Part shown: positions 16,783 to 24,600 of the stretch, one piece after another
Layout: each line of letters begins with the position of its first letter
Numbering within the stretch: the stretch's first letter is position 1
Assembly (NCBI GenBank): GCA_003215175.1
Contig: QCKS01000013.1
Span: 1 to 36,476 of the forward strand
Direction: 5' to 3'
Source: Acidimicrobiales bacterium AG-410-I20
GTDB lineage: Bacteria; Actinomycetota; Acidimicrobiia; Acidimicrobiales; MedAcidi-G1
Length of the DNA stretch: 36,476 bases
Program-made: the position numbers and the translations under genes
The notes under the pieces: model-generated
Database searches by the model: none
What the model saw: only the letters and a program-made list of their open reading frames with translations
Told to the model about the DNA's origin: nothing

Positions 16783-18277
16783 TGGCGTGCAATTGAAATC
16801 TTTGGCCTGTTGCTTGCTTTCCGGACTTCTTATTGTTGCTTCGGTTCCTCCTTGGGGCTGGTGGATATGCGCTTTTTTGGGTATTGCTCTGTTTGACAGG
16901 ATTTTGAGTGGTCAAACTGCACTTAAACGGTTCATTAGGGGATTCAGCGTCGGGTTGGTATGGGCCTTAGTTGGAACGATTTGGATGATCGATCTCACTC
17001 CCCCAGGGTGGATCATCAATTCAATTGTGCATGCAGGGTTCATGGGGTTAGCTTCTCTAGTCGTTCCAAAGGATCAAGGCCGTCGAGTTGCTTTAGTTGG
17101 CGCTATTACTCTGGCTGAACTAGGTCGTTGGTCTTGGCCTTTTGGAGGTATTCCATTAGCTACTTTGGCCCAAGGGCAAGCTGCTGGGCCTTTAGCTCCT
17201 GTTGTTCGGGTTGGAGGATCACTTCTTCTTGTTGCCTTAGTCGTTGCAATAGGTGTGGCATTAAGCGCTGCTTTCGATGGGAGAAAAGCAAATAACCAAT
17301 CTGTTTTAACCATTGTGGGCGCTTTCGTGTTCCTTGTTGTTTCAAGTGTTTTAGCCTCACTGTCTCCCCAAGGACACTCTGTTGAGGAAATTGAAGTAGC
17401 AATAGTCCAAGGAGGAGGACCTCAACGTACACGTGCTACCCCCTCTGGAGCTTCTATTGTGTTTGCTAATCAGATTGAAGCTAGTCAATCGGTTAAAGAG
17501 GGAACTGATCTAGTTCTCTGGCCTGAGAATGTTGTAAATCCAGACCCTCCGACAAATTTTCCACTTTCCGATCGTCTTTATGGAGATGCCGCTTCTGAAC
17601 TGCTTTCTTTGGAGGCAAAGCGTCTGAATGCTGTTCTTATCCCTGGCTGGTTTCATCAGGATTATGAAGACGAAACAGCAAATTTGAACTACTCAACTGC
17701 CATTAACCCTGATGGTGTAGTCGTTGACCGGTATGACAAGGTGCGTACTGTGCCTTTCGGAGAATTCGTTCCTCTTCGTTCTTTTATTGAAATTTTTGCC
17801 GCCGATCTTCTTCCTGCTCGTGATGTTCGGCCGGGAACTAATCCAGCAGTTCTTCAGACTGAAGCCGGGAATTTTGGAGTGGCTATATCTTGGGAAGTCT
17901 TTTTTGATCACCGAGTTAGAGATGCGATTAAAGATGGTGGGGAAATCCTTTTGAACCCAACAAATGGCGCAAGTTACTGGTTAACCATTGTGCAGACTCA
18001 ACAAATAGCGTCTAGTCGTCTCCGAGCGTTAGAAACTGGCCGTTGGGTACTACAGGCTGCTCCAACTGGTTTCAGTGCTGTTATTAATCCACATGGTGAT
18101 GTGGTGCAAAGAACCGCAATATCTGAACAGGCTGTCCTTCACTCAACAGTTGAAAAACGTAGTGGCCTTACTTGGGCTACCGAAGTCGGGATATGGCCAA
18201 TATTTATTCTTTCAATTATGTTGATCCTCATAGGGCATAAAAAGCCTGAGGAAAGTGACTCCACTAACTTTGGATAA
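16775..18277 (+). CDS. lnt: Apolipoprotein N-acyltransferase-like protein, catalytic Cys replaced by Ser
   Basis: 500 aa. The N-terminal half (about 8-200) has several membrane helices with the VPPWGWW signature, and the C-terminal half is a nitrilase-fold domain. Lnt N-acylates the diacylglyceryl-Cys of lipoproteins using a Glu-Lys-Cys triad. Here Glu251 (LVLWPENV) and Lys322 (YDKVRTVPFGEFVPLR) are present, but the position of the nucleophilic Cys (ICYE in E. coli) reads ISWEVFF, Ser372, codon TCT at 17888-17890. The rest of the motif region (LLNPTNGASYW, RLRALETGRWVLQAAPTG) aligns well. It could be inactive, have Ser chemistry or have another role. It starts inside the hemY 3' end (ATG 16775 chosen over TTG 16772). 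Confidence 0.88.
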   Translation: MGNGVQLKSLACCLLSGLLIVASVPPWGWWICAFLGIALFDRILSGQTALKRFIRGFSVGLVWALVGTIWMIDLTPPGWIINSIVHAGFMGLASLVVPKDQGRRVALVGAITLAELGRWSWPFGGIPLATLAQGQAAGPLAPVVRVGGSLLLVALVVAIGVALSAAFDGRKANNQSVLTIVGAFVFLVVSSVLASLSPQGHSVEEIEVAIVQGGGPQRTRATPSGASIVFANQIEASQSVKEGTDLVLWPENVVNPDPPTNFPLSDRLYGDAASELLSLEAKRLNAVLIPGWFHQDYEDETANLNYSTAINPDGVVVDRYDKVRTVPFGEFVPLRSFIEIFAADLLPARDVRPGTNPAVLQTEAGNFGVAISWEVFFDHRVRDAIKDGGEILLNPTNGASYWLTIVQTQQIASSRLRALETGRWVLQAAPTGFSAVINPHGDVVQRTAISEQAVLHSTVEKRSGLTWATEVGIWPIFILSIMLILIGHKKPEESDSTNFG

Positions 18278-18280
18278 TAC

Positions 18281-18718
18281 CTATATCTCTAAAATGACTG
18301 TAGATGGACCATCATTAAGTAATTCAACTTCCATATAGGCTTGAAATACACCAGTTGAAACTTTCAATCCAGCCTCAAGCAAAGTTTGCACAACATCCTC
18401 TATAAGTGGTTCTGCTTGCTCTGGTCTAGCAGCAGCAATCCAAGAAGGTCGATTCCCACGAGAGGTATCGCCATAGAGAGTAAATTGACTAACTACTAAT
18501 ATTTCAGAGTCTGTCTCAAGGGGGGAAAGGTTCATTACTCCTTCAGAATCATCAAAAATTCTTAAATTAGTAATTTTTTTAGCTAACTTTCTTGATTTCT
18601 CAGTGTCATCGGTATGAGTGACGCCTACAAATACGCATAGTCCTGAGCCAATAGAGCCAACTATTTCATTATTTACCGTTACTTTTGCGTATTTAACTCT
18701 TTGGATTAAAGCTCTCAT
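18281..18718 (-). CDS. dtd: D-aminoacyl-tRNA deacylase
   Basis: 145 aa, the canonical Dtd length when started at ATG 18718 (MRALIQRVKYAKVTV); a 17-residue upstream extension is not supported. The enzyme removes D-amino acids (and Gly from tRNA-Ala) from mischarged tRNA. It shows the catalytic motif SQFTLYGDTSRGNRPSW with the active-site Thr, and the C-terminal NDGPSTVILEI. The usual C-terminal Gly-cisPro motif is NxGPVT, and here it reads NDGPST, a minor change. It is convergent with lnt (3-base gap) and divergent from the GT4 operon (60 bases). Confidence 0.94.
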   Translation of the reverse strand: MRALIQRVKYAKVTVNNEIVGSIGSGLCVFVGVTHTDDTEKSRKLAKKITNLRIFDDSEGVMNLSPLETDSEILVVSQFTLYGDTSRGNRPSWIAAARPEQAEPLIEDVVQTLLEAGLKVSTGVFQAYMEVELLNDGPSTVILEI

Positions 18719-18778
18719 GTGACAAAAGGTACAAGTTACTAGCGAGTAATCATCAAAAAGTGGCGCCACAATTAATAG

Positions 18779-20068
18779 ATGGTTACTAAAAGAGACTTAC
18801 CTATGGGCGCTGATGACCCATTGCGTATCGCTTTTTTGGCTTATCGCGGTAAACCACACTGTGGCGGGCAGGGGGTCTACACCCGTCATTTAACTAAAGC
18901 CCTTGCTGGCTTAGGACATCATGTTGAAGTTTTTGCTGGACAGCCCTACCCGGTTCTTGATGAAACAGTTCCCTTAACTCAACTCAAAAGCCTTGATCTT
19001 TACAATGATTATTTCCCAATGCGTAAAGCAAGAATTTGGGAGTTAAAAACAAAATGGGACCTCTTGGAATCTCTCTCTTTCAACACAGGTAATTTTTCTG
19101 AACCGATGGCATTCAGTATGAGAGCATGGAGTCATCTCGCTAAGAGGCGTGACGAATTTGATTTAGTGCATGACAATCAATGCCTTGGATGGGGTTTATT
19201 ACTCATGCAGAATCACCTAAAACTTCCTGTCCTTTCAACTATTCATCATCCAATTACTGTGGACCGCCGTCTAGAAATCGAACACGCCCGTGGAATGATT
19301 GAAAGAATCGGAAAGCGCCGATGGTATGCATTTACGAAAATGCAAACTCAAGTTGCTAAACGGATGGAAAGAGTGATGACGGTCTCCGAATCATCCAAAG
19401 TAGATATATCAGCTGACCATCGCGTTGACCCTGATCGTGTACATGTTGTACCGGTTGGTGTGGACCCAGACTTGTTTTTACCTATGGAGAATGTCAAAAG
19501 GATCCCAGGGAAAATAATTACTACTGCTAGTGCTGATGTAGCTATGAAAGGCCTGAAATACCTACTTGAGGCTATAGCTAAGCTACGGACAGAGAGACAT
19601 ATAGAACTTGTAATTATTGGCCGCCAAAAAGAGGACAGCGCCAGTTCAGATGTATTCAAAGAGTTAGGACTCACTGACTGTGTTTCTTGGGTACACGGGG
19701 TACCCGATGAACGTATTGTTGAGTTATATAGCGAGTCCGAGTTAGCGATAGTCCCTTCTCTCTATGAAGGGTTTTCGTTGCCTGCTATTGAGGCTATGTC
19801 TTGTGGGGTTCCTCTTGTAACGACAACTGGGGGTGCTCTTCCTGAGGTCACAGGGACTCATAATGAAACTTGTTTTCAGGTGCCTCCTGGTGACAGCGAA
19901 GCTCTTGCTGCAATGATCCGTGAGGCTCTTGATAACCCTGAAGCCCGAAATCGTGTAGGTATGCAAGGACGTCAGCGTGTTATTGATCATTGGAGTTGGC
20001 ACCATACGGCGCTGCGTACAGTCGAGCAATATAGGGCTCTATTAGAAGAAAATAGGGGCACTAAATAA
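18779..20068 (+). CDS. Glycosyltransferase family 4 protein
   Basis: 429-aa GT-B fold retaining glycosyltransferase. The N-terminal GGQGVYTRHLTKALAGLGHHV (28-48) is the acceptor-domain glycine loop, and the C-terminal domain has VPVGVDPDLF (224-233), TASADVAMKGLKYLLEA and the sugar-nucleotide motif EGFSLPAIE (330-338, the E-x7-E signature) followed by GVPLVTTTGGALPEV. No signal peptide is present, so it acts at the cytoplasmic face. Donor and acceptor are unknown. It begins a three-gene operon (1-base overlap with the next gene) containing a methyltransferase and an alpha-toroid protein. ATG 18803 is an alternative start. Confidence 0.92.
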   Translation: MVTKRDLPMGADDPLRIAFLAYRGKPHCGGQGVYTRHLTKALAGLGHHVEVFAGQPYPVLDETVPLTQLKSLDLYNDYFPMRKARIWELKTKWDLLESLSFNTGNFSEPMAFSMRAWSHLAKRRDEFDLVHDNQCLGWGLLLMQNHLKLPVLSTIHHPITVDRRLEIEHARGMIERIGKRRWYAFTKMQTQVAKRMERVMTVSESSKVDISADHRVDPDRVHVVPVGVDPDLFLPMENVKRIPGKIITTASADVAMKGLKYLLEAIAKLRTERHIELVIIGRQKEDSASSDVFKELGLTDCVSWVHGVPDERIVELYSESELAIVPSLYEGFSLPAIEAMSCGVPLVTTTGGALPEVTGTHNETCFQVPPGDSEALAAMIREALDNPEARNRVGMQGRQRVIDHWSWHHTALRTVEQYRALLEENRGTK

Positions 20069-20817
20069 TGCTTACTGTTCGTTACGAGCGTTTGGATTTA
20101 CAACCGAACGACATGGTTCTTGATTTAGGATGCGGATTTGGTCGTCACGCCTACGAAGCACTGCGTCGCGGGGCTGATGTAGTTGCCTGTGATCTCGGCT
20201 ACGAAGAATTGGTTCAAGTTCGAAATATTGCTGCTGTGATGTGGTCTGACGGAGAAATAACCGAAGGAACTATGTTAGAAACTGCTAACGGAGACGCTAC
20301 CCAGTTACCTTTCAGCGACGAATCTTTTGATCGAGTTATAGCTTCCGAAGTAATGGAACATATCGAACAAGATCAAGAAGTGCTAAGCGAATTAACGCGT
20401 GTTCTGCGCCCTGGCGGGGTTTTGGCTGTAACAATTCCATCTAAACTGCCGGAAAAATTATGTTGGGCTCTGTCAGAGGACTACCATGCCCCGAACGCTG
20501 AGGGTGGACATGTTCGCATTTATGGACGTAAAGAACTTGAAGAAAAAATGCAATTAGCTGGTTTATCTCCTTTAGGTAGCCATAAAGCACATGCCTTGCA
20601 CAGTCCATATTGGTGGTTGAGGTGCGCTGTGGGTCCTAATAAAGCCATTGAGGATCACTGGCTGGTTAACGCTTACCACAAATTATTAACTTGGGATATC
20701 GTTAAAGCCCCTAAGTTGACTCGCTGGACAGAGTCATTCTTGAACCCTGTTCTAGGAAAAAGCAAAGTTGTTTATGCCCAAAAACTAAGTTCGGAGAATA
20801 GTTATGCCACTACCTGA
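20068..20817 (+). CDS. Class I SAM-dependent methyltransferase
   Basis: 249 aa. SAM motif I is VLDLGCGFGRHA at 17-28, with DVVACDLGYEEL (motif II region), GDATQLPFSDESFDRVIASEVMEHI (motifs II-III) and LRPGGVLAVTIPS (post-motif), the UbiE/Methyltransf_11 pattern. The C-terminal part has an amphipathic, Trp-rich tail (HSPYWWLRCAVG) that could contact a membrane or a lipid-linked substrate. It starts by TAATG overlap with the GT4 gene and overlaps the toroid gene by 14 bases, so all three are translated together and probably modify the same product. The methyl acceptor is unknown. Confidence 0.9.
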   Translation: MLTVRYERLDLQPNDMVLDLGCGFGRHAYEALRRGADVVACDLGYEELVQVRNIAAVMWSDGEITEGTMLETANGDATQLPFSDESFDRVIASEVMEHIEQDQEVLSELTRVLRPGGVLAVTIPSKLPEKLCWALSEDYHAPNAEGGHVRIYGRKELEEKMQLAGLSPLGSHKAHALHSPYWWLRCAVGPNKAIEDHWLVNAYHKLLTWDIVKAPKLTRWTESFLNPVLGKSKVVYAQKLSSENSYATT

Positions 20818-21880
20818 GGTCCAAGGAATAATCGATGCCAAAGATCTACAACGCACCGCGTCGACTATCGCTGAATGGCAGCTTCCTAATGGCATGATTC
20901 CTTGGTTTCCTGGTGGTCACTGTGACCCTTGGAACCATGTAGAAGCAGCAATGGCGCTTGCATGTACTGGACATCTTGACGAAGCCGAAGCCGCTTATCA
21001 GTGGCTGCTAGAGATGCAGCTTGATGATGGTCCAGGTGCTGGCGGATGGCATCAATATTATTTGGCGGATGGAATTGAAGATCCAAAGTTTGATGCCAAT
21101 GTTATTGCTTATATCGCTACTGGTGTTTGGCATCACTGGTTAATGACACGAGATAGAGGTTTTCTTGAACACATGTGGGCCTCAGTTGACAAAGCGATTG
21201 AGTTTGTTCTTCGTCTTCAAACCTCTAGCGGGCCAATACTCTGGGCTAGGCATGAAGATGGAACCCCATGGTCATATGCTTTGCTTACTGGTTCTTCAAG
21301 CATCTGCCATAGTTTGAGATGTGCGATCGCTATAGGAGAAGAGTTAGGGCATGATCGTCCAGACTGGGAACTCTCTTTAGCGCATCTTGCTCATGCGATT
21401 CGGACTCAACCGGAAGGTGCTTTCGCTCCAAAAGAACGTTGGGCTATGGACTGGTATTATCCAGTCTTATCCGGCGCTCTTGATGCAGAAAATACTTTTT
21501 CTTATCTTGAAACTCAGCGAGAGAAATTTATCATTGAAGGCCACGGGGTTCGATGTGTAAGCGATCAAGATTGGGTTACGGCAGCAGAAACTTGTGAATG
21601 CGCTATGGCATATTTAATTGCCGGGAGTCAATCAGATGCTTTGACGCTGTTTAAAGGTGCTTTAGAAATGCGTCAGGAAGACGGGAAATGCCTTACTGGG
21701 CTCGTTCATCCTGGGAGCATCAGTTTTCCTGAGAATGAATGTACGACTTACACTGCAGCTGCCATTGTTCTTGCAGCAGACGCAATTTCTGGCTCTAGTC
21801 CCGCCTCGTCCTTATTTGTTGATCATTCAAGTCTTCCGGACATTATTGACATAGAAACCGTTGTCAAACGAAGGGATTAA
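20804..21880 (+). CDS. Alpha/alpha-toroid protein (prenyltransferase/terpenoid-cyclase-like fold)
   Basis: 358 aa, usually labelled 'prenyltransferase' or squalene-cyclase-like in actinobacterial genomes, a label I consider fold-level only. It is rich in Trp and aromatic residues with repeated helical-pair motifs: IPWFPGGHCDPWNHVEAAMAL (25-45), VIAYIATGVWHHWLMTRD, WAMDWYYPVLSGAL, RCVSDQDWVTAAETCECAMAY and YTAAAIVLAADAISG. The DPWNHVE acidic/His cluster and the WDWYYPV-type segment recall (alpha/alpha)6-barrel glycosidases or lyases as well as terpenoid cyclases, so a carbohydrate-active role is equally possible. I see no DDxxD or DXDD motif. It is the last gene of the GT4 operon and meets the minus-strand methyltransferase with a 4-base overlap. 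Confidence 0.75.
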   Translation: MPLPEVQGIIDAKDLQRTASTIAEWQLPNGMIPWFPGGHCDPWNHVEAAMALACTGHLDEAEAAYQWLLEMQLDDGPGAGGWHQYYLADGIEDPKFDANVIAYIATGVWHHWLMTRDRGFLEHMWASVDKAIEFVLRLQTSSGPILWARHEDGTPWSYALLTGSSSICHSLRCAIAIGEELGHDRPDWELSLAHLAHAIRTQPEGAFAPKERWAMDWYYPVLSGALDAENTFSYLETQREKFIIEGHGVRCVSDQDWVTAAETCECAMAYLIAGSQSDALTLFKGALEMRQEDGKCLTGLVHPGSISFPENECTTYTAAAIVLAADAISGSSPASSLFVDHSSLPDIIDIETVVKRRD

Positions 21881-22506
21881 ATTCCCTTTCCAGTTCGTTG
21901 TAATGCCCGGAGTGATCCTGTGGTACCAATTTCTGTAAAGGCTCCAGAATCAATGGCGCGTGTCCATATTTCAAATGGTGGCTGCCCCCCTTGAGATGGA
22001 TCAGGAAATACATCATGAATTAATAAAATTCCGCCTTCTTTTATGTGCGGAACCCACCCTTCATAGTCTTGATGCGCTGGTTCTTTTCCGTGGCCACCAT
22101 CAATAAATAAGAGCGATAGTGGCGTTTCCCAGAGGGCAGCGATAGGTGCTGAATAGCCGATTAGAGCTACAACGACTTCTTCTAAATGTGCTTTTTGAAT
22201 TGTTTGGCGAAAAGTTGGCAGTGTATCTATGAGTCCTGTTAATGGATCTACCAAACTTGAGTCATGCCATTCCCATCCAGCTTGGTTTTCCTCTGATCCT
22301 CTGTGGTGATCTAGTGCAAAGAGAGTGCGTTTTGATTCTTGAGCTGCCGACCCTAAATAGATTGTAGATTTGCCGCAATAACTTCCGATTTCAAGATACG
22401 GACCGTCTATTTCTACTTGAGTGGCATATTCATATAGTGCAAGTCCTTCGGCAGGTGGCATAAAACCTTTGACAGATTCAGCTAATTCCTGAAGATATCT
22501 ATCCAT
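21877..22506 (-). CDS. Class I methyltransferase, CmcI/Methyltransf_24 type
   Basis: 209 aa. The sequence LEIGSYCGKS at 38-47 is a SAM motif I of the CmcI/Methyltransf_24 style, followed by LFALDHH (62-68), LLFIDGGHG (132-140, the motif carrying the metal/substrate Asp and His) and ILLIHDVFPDP (160-170). The IDGGHG plus HDVF pair is typical of O-methyltransferases acting on sugars or natural products. It ends 4 bases into the convergent toroid gene and starts 2 bases after GtrA, so it belongs to the minus-strand set with GtrA and PhyH. The acceptor is unknown. Confidence 0.85.
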   Translation of the reverse strand: MDRYLQELAESVKGFMPPAEGLALYEYATQVEIDGPYLEIGSYCGKSTIYLGSAAQESKRTLFALDHHRGSEENQAGWEWHDSSLVDPLTGLIDTLPTFRQTIQKAHLEEVVVALIGYSAPIAALWETPLSLLFIDGGHGKEPAHQDYEGWVPHIKEGGILLIHDVFPDPSQGGQPPFEIWTRAIDSGAFTEIGTTGSLRALQRTGKGI

Positions 22507-22508
22507 GT

Positions 22509-23015
22509 TTAAGTTGATGATTCAGTTAACTGACTTTCAGCTCGATCTCCCCAAAGCAGGTGCTCTAGAACCGCAAATCGAACTACCCAAAGCAAACTAA
22601 ACGCGGCTGCATTGCCTGCTTGCATAACAAGAACATGGTCGTAAAAATTGTCAGCAATAGCTACAAACAAAGTCGAAAGTATAAGACCGGCAAATGCTAA
22701 TCCCCAAAATGGAACAATTTCGCTTACTACCTTGTGTTCGCCTTTGTCTTTCTCCCAAACGTAGTGGCGGCTTAAGAAGTAAGAAGGAATACTCCCTGCA
22801 ACTACTGCCACTCCATTAGCGGCTATACCGAAAAGTCCTAGGTGGGCGAAACAGATGTATAAGAGTGTTTGTCCAGTGACTACATTCACCATTGACACTC
22901 CTGCAAAACGGAGCAATTTCGTTCCATAATTCTGGCGGAGGCGCGTCAAACGAGCAAGGAGTGCGGAGGACATGAAATGCAATCTTAATAGCGGATAAGC
23001 CAAAGAACGGGGCAA
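22509..23015 (-). CDS. GtrA family membrane protein
   Basis: 168 aa with four predicted membrane helices: about 38-56, 58-80, 99-120 and 126-150. The first shows LLRFAGVSMVNVVTGQTLLYI, the second SIPSYFLSRHYVWEKDKGEHK, a strong GtrA signature (N/SYxLNRxWVF-like). GtrA proteins are thought to take part in translocating undecaprenyl-linked sugars or in teichoic-acid/arabinogalactan modification. ATG 22973 (MSSALLARL) is an alternative start that would remove 14 residues. Its operon partners are a PhyH dioxygenase upstream and a methyltransferase downstream, implying a decorated surface glycan or lipid. Confidence 0.85.
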   Translation of the reverse strand: MPRSLAYPLLRLHFMSSALLARLTRLRQNYGTKLLRFAGVSMVNVVTGQTLLYICFAHLGLFGIAANGVAVVAGSIPSYFLSRHYVWEKDKGEHKVVSEIVPFWGLAFAGLILSTLFVAIADNFYDHVLVMQAGNAAAFSLLWVVRFAVLEHLLWGDRAESQLTESST

Positions 23016-23035
23016 ATCAGCATGAATCTAATGAT

Positions 23036-23836
23036 TTAGGGCCAAACTACGGGAAAAAGTGGATGATTTAACTCATCTCCGTCTTTCAAACCGTCTTTTT
23101 GATCATCTAATTCCGGAAATGGAGGTGATGTTTGCCAAGGGCGTTGAGCTCGGCGAACATCTTCACCTACATAGCGCAAAGAAACTGTTCGTCTTCCTTT
23201 CTTTGTACCTGGAGCCGCATGTAAGGAGAGAAATGAGAAACAAATTGCGTCTCCTGGTTCAAGTTCCCAAGATCTAATTTGAAATGAATCTCTATCTTGA
23301 TCGATGTCAGGGACTTCTTCAAGAGTGCCTTCTGGAAACCACCGGGCTTCTTTATCTACAAAGGTACGAGGCATCATCCAGGGCCCTTGATGGGTGCCAG
23401 CAACTACTTCGATACTTTCGTCTTTTGGTACCGGATCTAAAGGCAACCAGAATGAAACTGTTTGAGTTCCTTCAATATCGTAATAAGGCTGATCTTGATG
23501 CCATGGAGTTCGTTGTTGATTTCTCACTGAGCGAGTCAGAATGTGGTCGTGATGAAATCTTATAACTGACGATTTTGTTAGCAATGATGCGATCTTAGGC
23601 AGCGAACTATGGCAGGCAACACTTTCTATTGATTTGTGATCATTCCATCTTCGAAAGTCTTCTGTAAAGTCGCTGGGATTGTCTTCAGAAGACAATTGAA
23701 TCGAAAGAGGGCCAGGATTATTCATCACAAAAGCCACAGCCTGTTGTAAGGACTCAACTTCTGCTTTAGTAAGAACTTGACGAAGAACGACAGTCCCCTC
23801 ATCAGCAAAAGCTTGAATTTCCTCATTAGTGATCAT
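23036..23836 (-). CDS. Phytanoyl-CoA dioxygenase (PhyH) family protein
   Basis: 266 aa non-heme Fe(II)/2-oxoglutarate dioxygenase. The iron triad is His113-x-Asp115 (PWHQDQPYYDIEG) and His206 (FSFLSLHAAPGT); RRTVSLRYVGED supplies the 2-oxoglutarate Arg. FWLPLDPVPKDESIEVVAGTHQG is the typical core. Members hydroxylate diverse lipids, sugars and small natural products, so the substrate is open. It is the first gene of a three-gene minus-strand set with GtrA and the CmcI-type methyltransferase (20-base gap). It is divergent from the 59-aa membrane protein, 49 bases away. Confidence 0.92.
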   Translation of the reverse strand: MITNEEIQAFADEGTVVLRQVLTKAEVESLQQAVAFVMNNPGPLSIQLSSEDNPSDFTEDFRRWNDHKSIESVACHSSLPKIASLLTKSSVIRFHHDHILTRSVRNQQRTPWHQDQPYYDIEGTQTVSFWLPLDPVPKDESIEVVAGTHQGPWMMPRTFVDKEARWFPEGTLEEVPDIDQDRDSFQIRSWELEPGDAICFSFLSLHAAPGTKKGRRTVSLRYVGEDVRRAQRPWQTSPPFPELDDQKDGLKDGDELNHPLFPVVWP

Positions 23837-23873
23837 TTATTCAGTAAACCAGTGTTCATGGTGATTCACCCTC

Positions 23874-23879
23874 TAGGGT
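23874..23879 (+). promoter_or_regulatory. Candidate -10 box (TAGGGT) for small membrane protein
   Basis: TAGGGT ends 6 bases before ATG 23886. The AGGG could also act as a weak Shine-Dalgarno, so the two readings cannot be separated from sequence. Confidence 0.4.
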
Positions 23880-23885
23880 CTATAC

Positions 23886-24065
23886 ATGCTTATTGTCACA
23901 CTTTTGGGGCTGACGTCACTAATTATCGGACTTGCTATTGGTTGGCCCATTCTTGTCGCTCTCTCAATCATTTTTGTCATTGTCCAAGTAATCATGACTA
24001 TTGCAAAATACGCCGTGAAATATAACGATGACCGGTTAATAGAGAGATCAAAAGACACCAACTAA
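23886..24065 (+). CDS. 59-aa membrane protein, function unknown
   Basis: Small protein starting MLIVTLLGLTSLIIG. Residues 2-41 are nearly all hydrophobic with a central GWP turn (19-21), so it is either one long helix or a short hairpin. It is followed by a charged tail, KYAVKYNDDRLIERSKDTN. Charge placement suggests that the tail is cytoplasmic. I do not recognise a family. The frame is intact, fits between PhyH (divergent) and a GNAT (convergent), has a TAGGGT box 6 bases upstream and an AT-rich hairpin just after the stop, all of which favour a genuine gene. Confidence 0.6.
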   Translation: MLIVTLLGLTSLIIGLAIGWPILVALSIIFVIVQVIMTIAKYAVKYNDDRLIERSKDTN

Positions 24066-24098
24066 GCAACAAAAGATTTACTTTTTGCTATTTTTATA
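24065..24098 (+). terminator. AT-rich hairpin after the small membrane protein
   Basis: AGCAACAAAAG and CTTTTTGCT can pair with a two-base bulge around a short loop, followed by ATTTTTAT. The stem is A/U-rich, so it is a weak but plausible intrinsic terminator between convergent genes. Confidence 0.4.
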
Positions 24099-24522
24099 AA
24101 TCTTTTCGATAAACGTTTGTTGCTCGCTCTATAAACCCAATTTTTTGGTAAAGACGATTTGCGGCTTCTCTAGATGGTCGCGATGTTAGATCTACAGTTG
24201 TAGCGCCTGCCGATTGGGCACGATTGATTGCTGCCTGATTCAATGCTTCGCCTACACCTTGGCCTCGCACTGTTTCATCTACTACAACGTCCTCTATCCA
24301 TGCACGTAAACCTGTAGGTATACGAAATAATACAAGAGTTAAACTTCCTACAACCTTTCCGTCTATTTCAGCTACCAACAATATTGAAGCCTCACTACTC
24401 GTTATGTTCGATAATGCTTCAAAGTCAGGTGGAAGGTTTGAACTGGATAATTGAGGAATCAAACGTTCCATGGCCTCTACTAGGTCCGGGGTTACCTCTG
24501 TTGCTTCAGTGATCTCTAACAC
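24094..24522 (-). CDS. GNAT family N-acetyltransferase
   Basis: 142 aa single-domain acetyltransferase. AEIDGKVVGSLTLVLF (51-66), then WIEDVVVDETVRGQGVGEALNQAA (75-98) containing the RGQGVG acetyl-CoA loop (86-91), and ANRLYQKIGFIERATNVYRK at the end are all standard. The start is GTG at 24522, preceded by a TACAAT hexamer 7 bases upstream and no Shine-Dalgarno, so it is probably leaderless. The substrate is unknown. It is divergent from the PAC2 gene. Confidence 0.9.
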   Translation of the reverse strand: MLEITEATEVTPDLVEAMERLIPQLSSSNLPPDFEALSNITSSEASILLVAEIDGKVVGSLTLVLFRIPTGLRAWIEDVVVDETVRGQGVGEALNQAAINRAQSAGATTVDLTSRPSREAANRLYQKIGFIERATNVYRKDL

Positions 24523-24529
24523 GTTGTTA

Positions 24530-24535
24530 ATTGTA
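24530..24535 (-). promoter_or_regulatory. Candidate -10 box (TACAAT) for GNAT gene
   Basis: TACAAT, one base from the TATAAT consensus, ends 7 bases before GTG 24522 on the minus strand and supports that unusual start. Confidence 0.5.
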
Positions 24536-24586
24536 CGACACGTCTCACTTATCCGTCTATCAGCGCGTGTTTTTGAAGTTCTCCGG

Positions 24587-24592
24587 TAGCAT
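24587..24592 (+). promoter_or_regulatory. Candidate -10 box (TAGCAT) for PAC2 gene
   Basis: TAGCAT ends 8 bases before ATG 24601; no Shine-Dalgarno is present. Confidence 0.35.
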
Positions 24593-24600
24593 CGCCTTTA

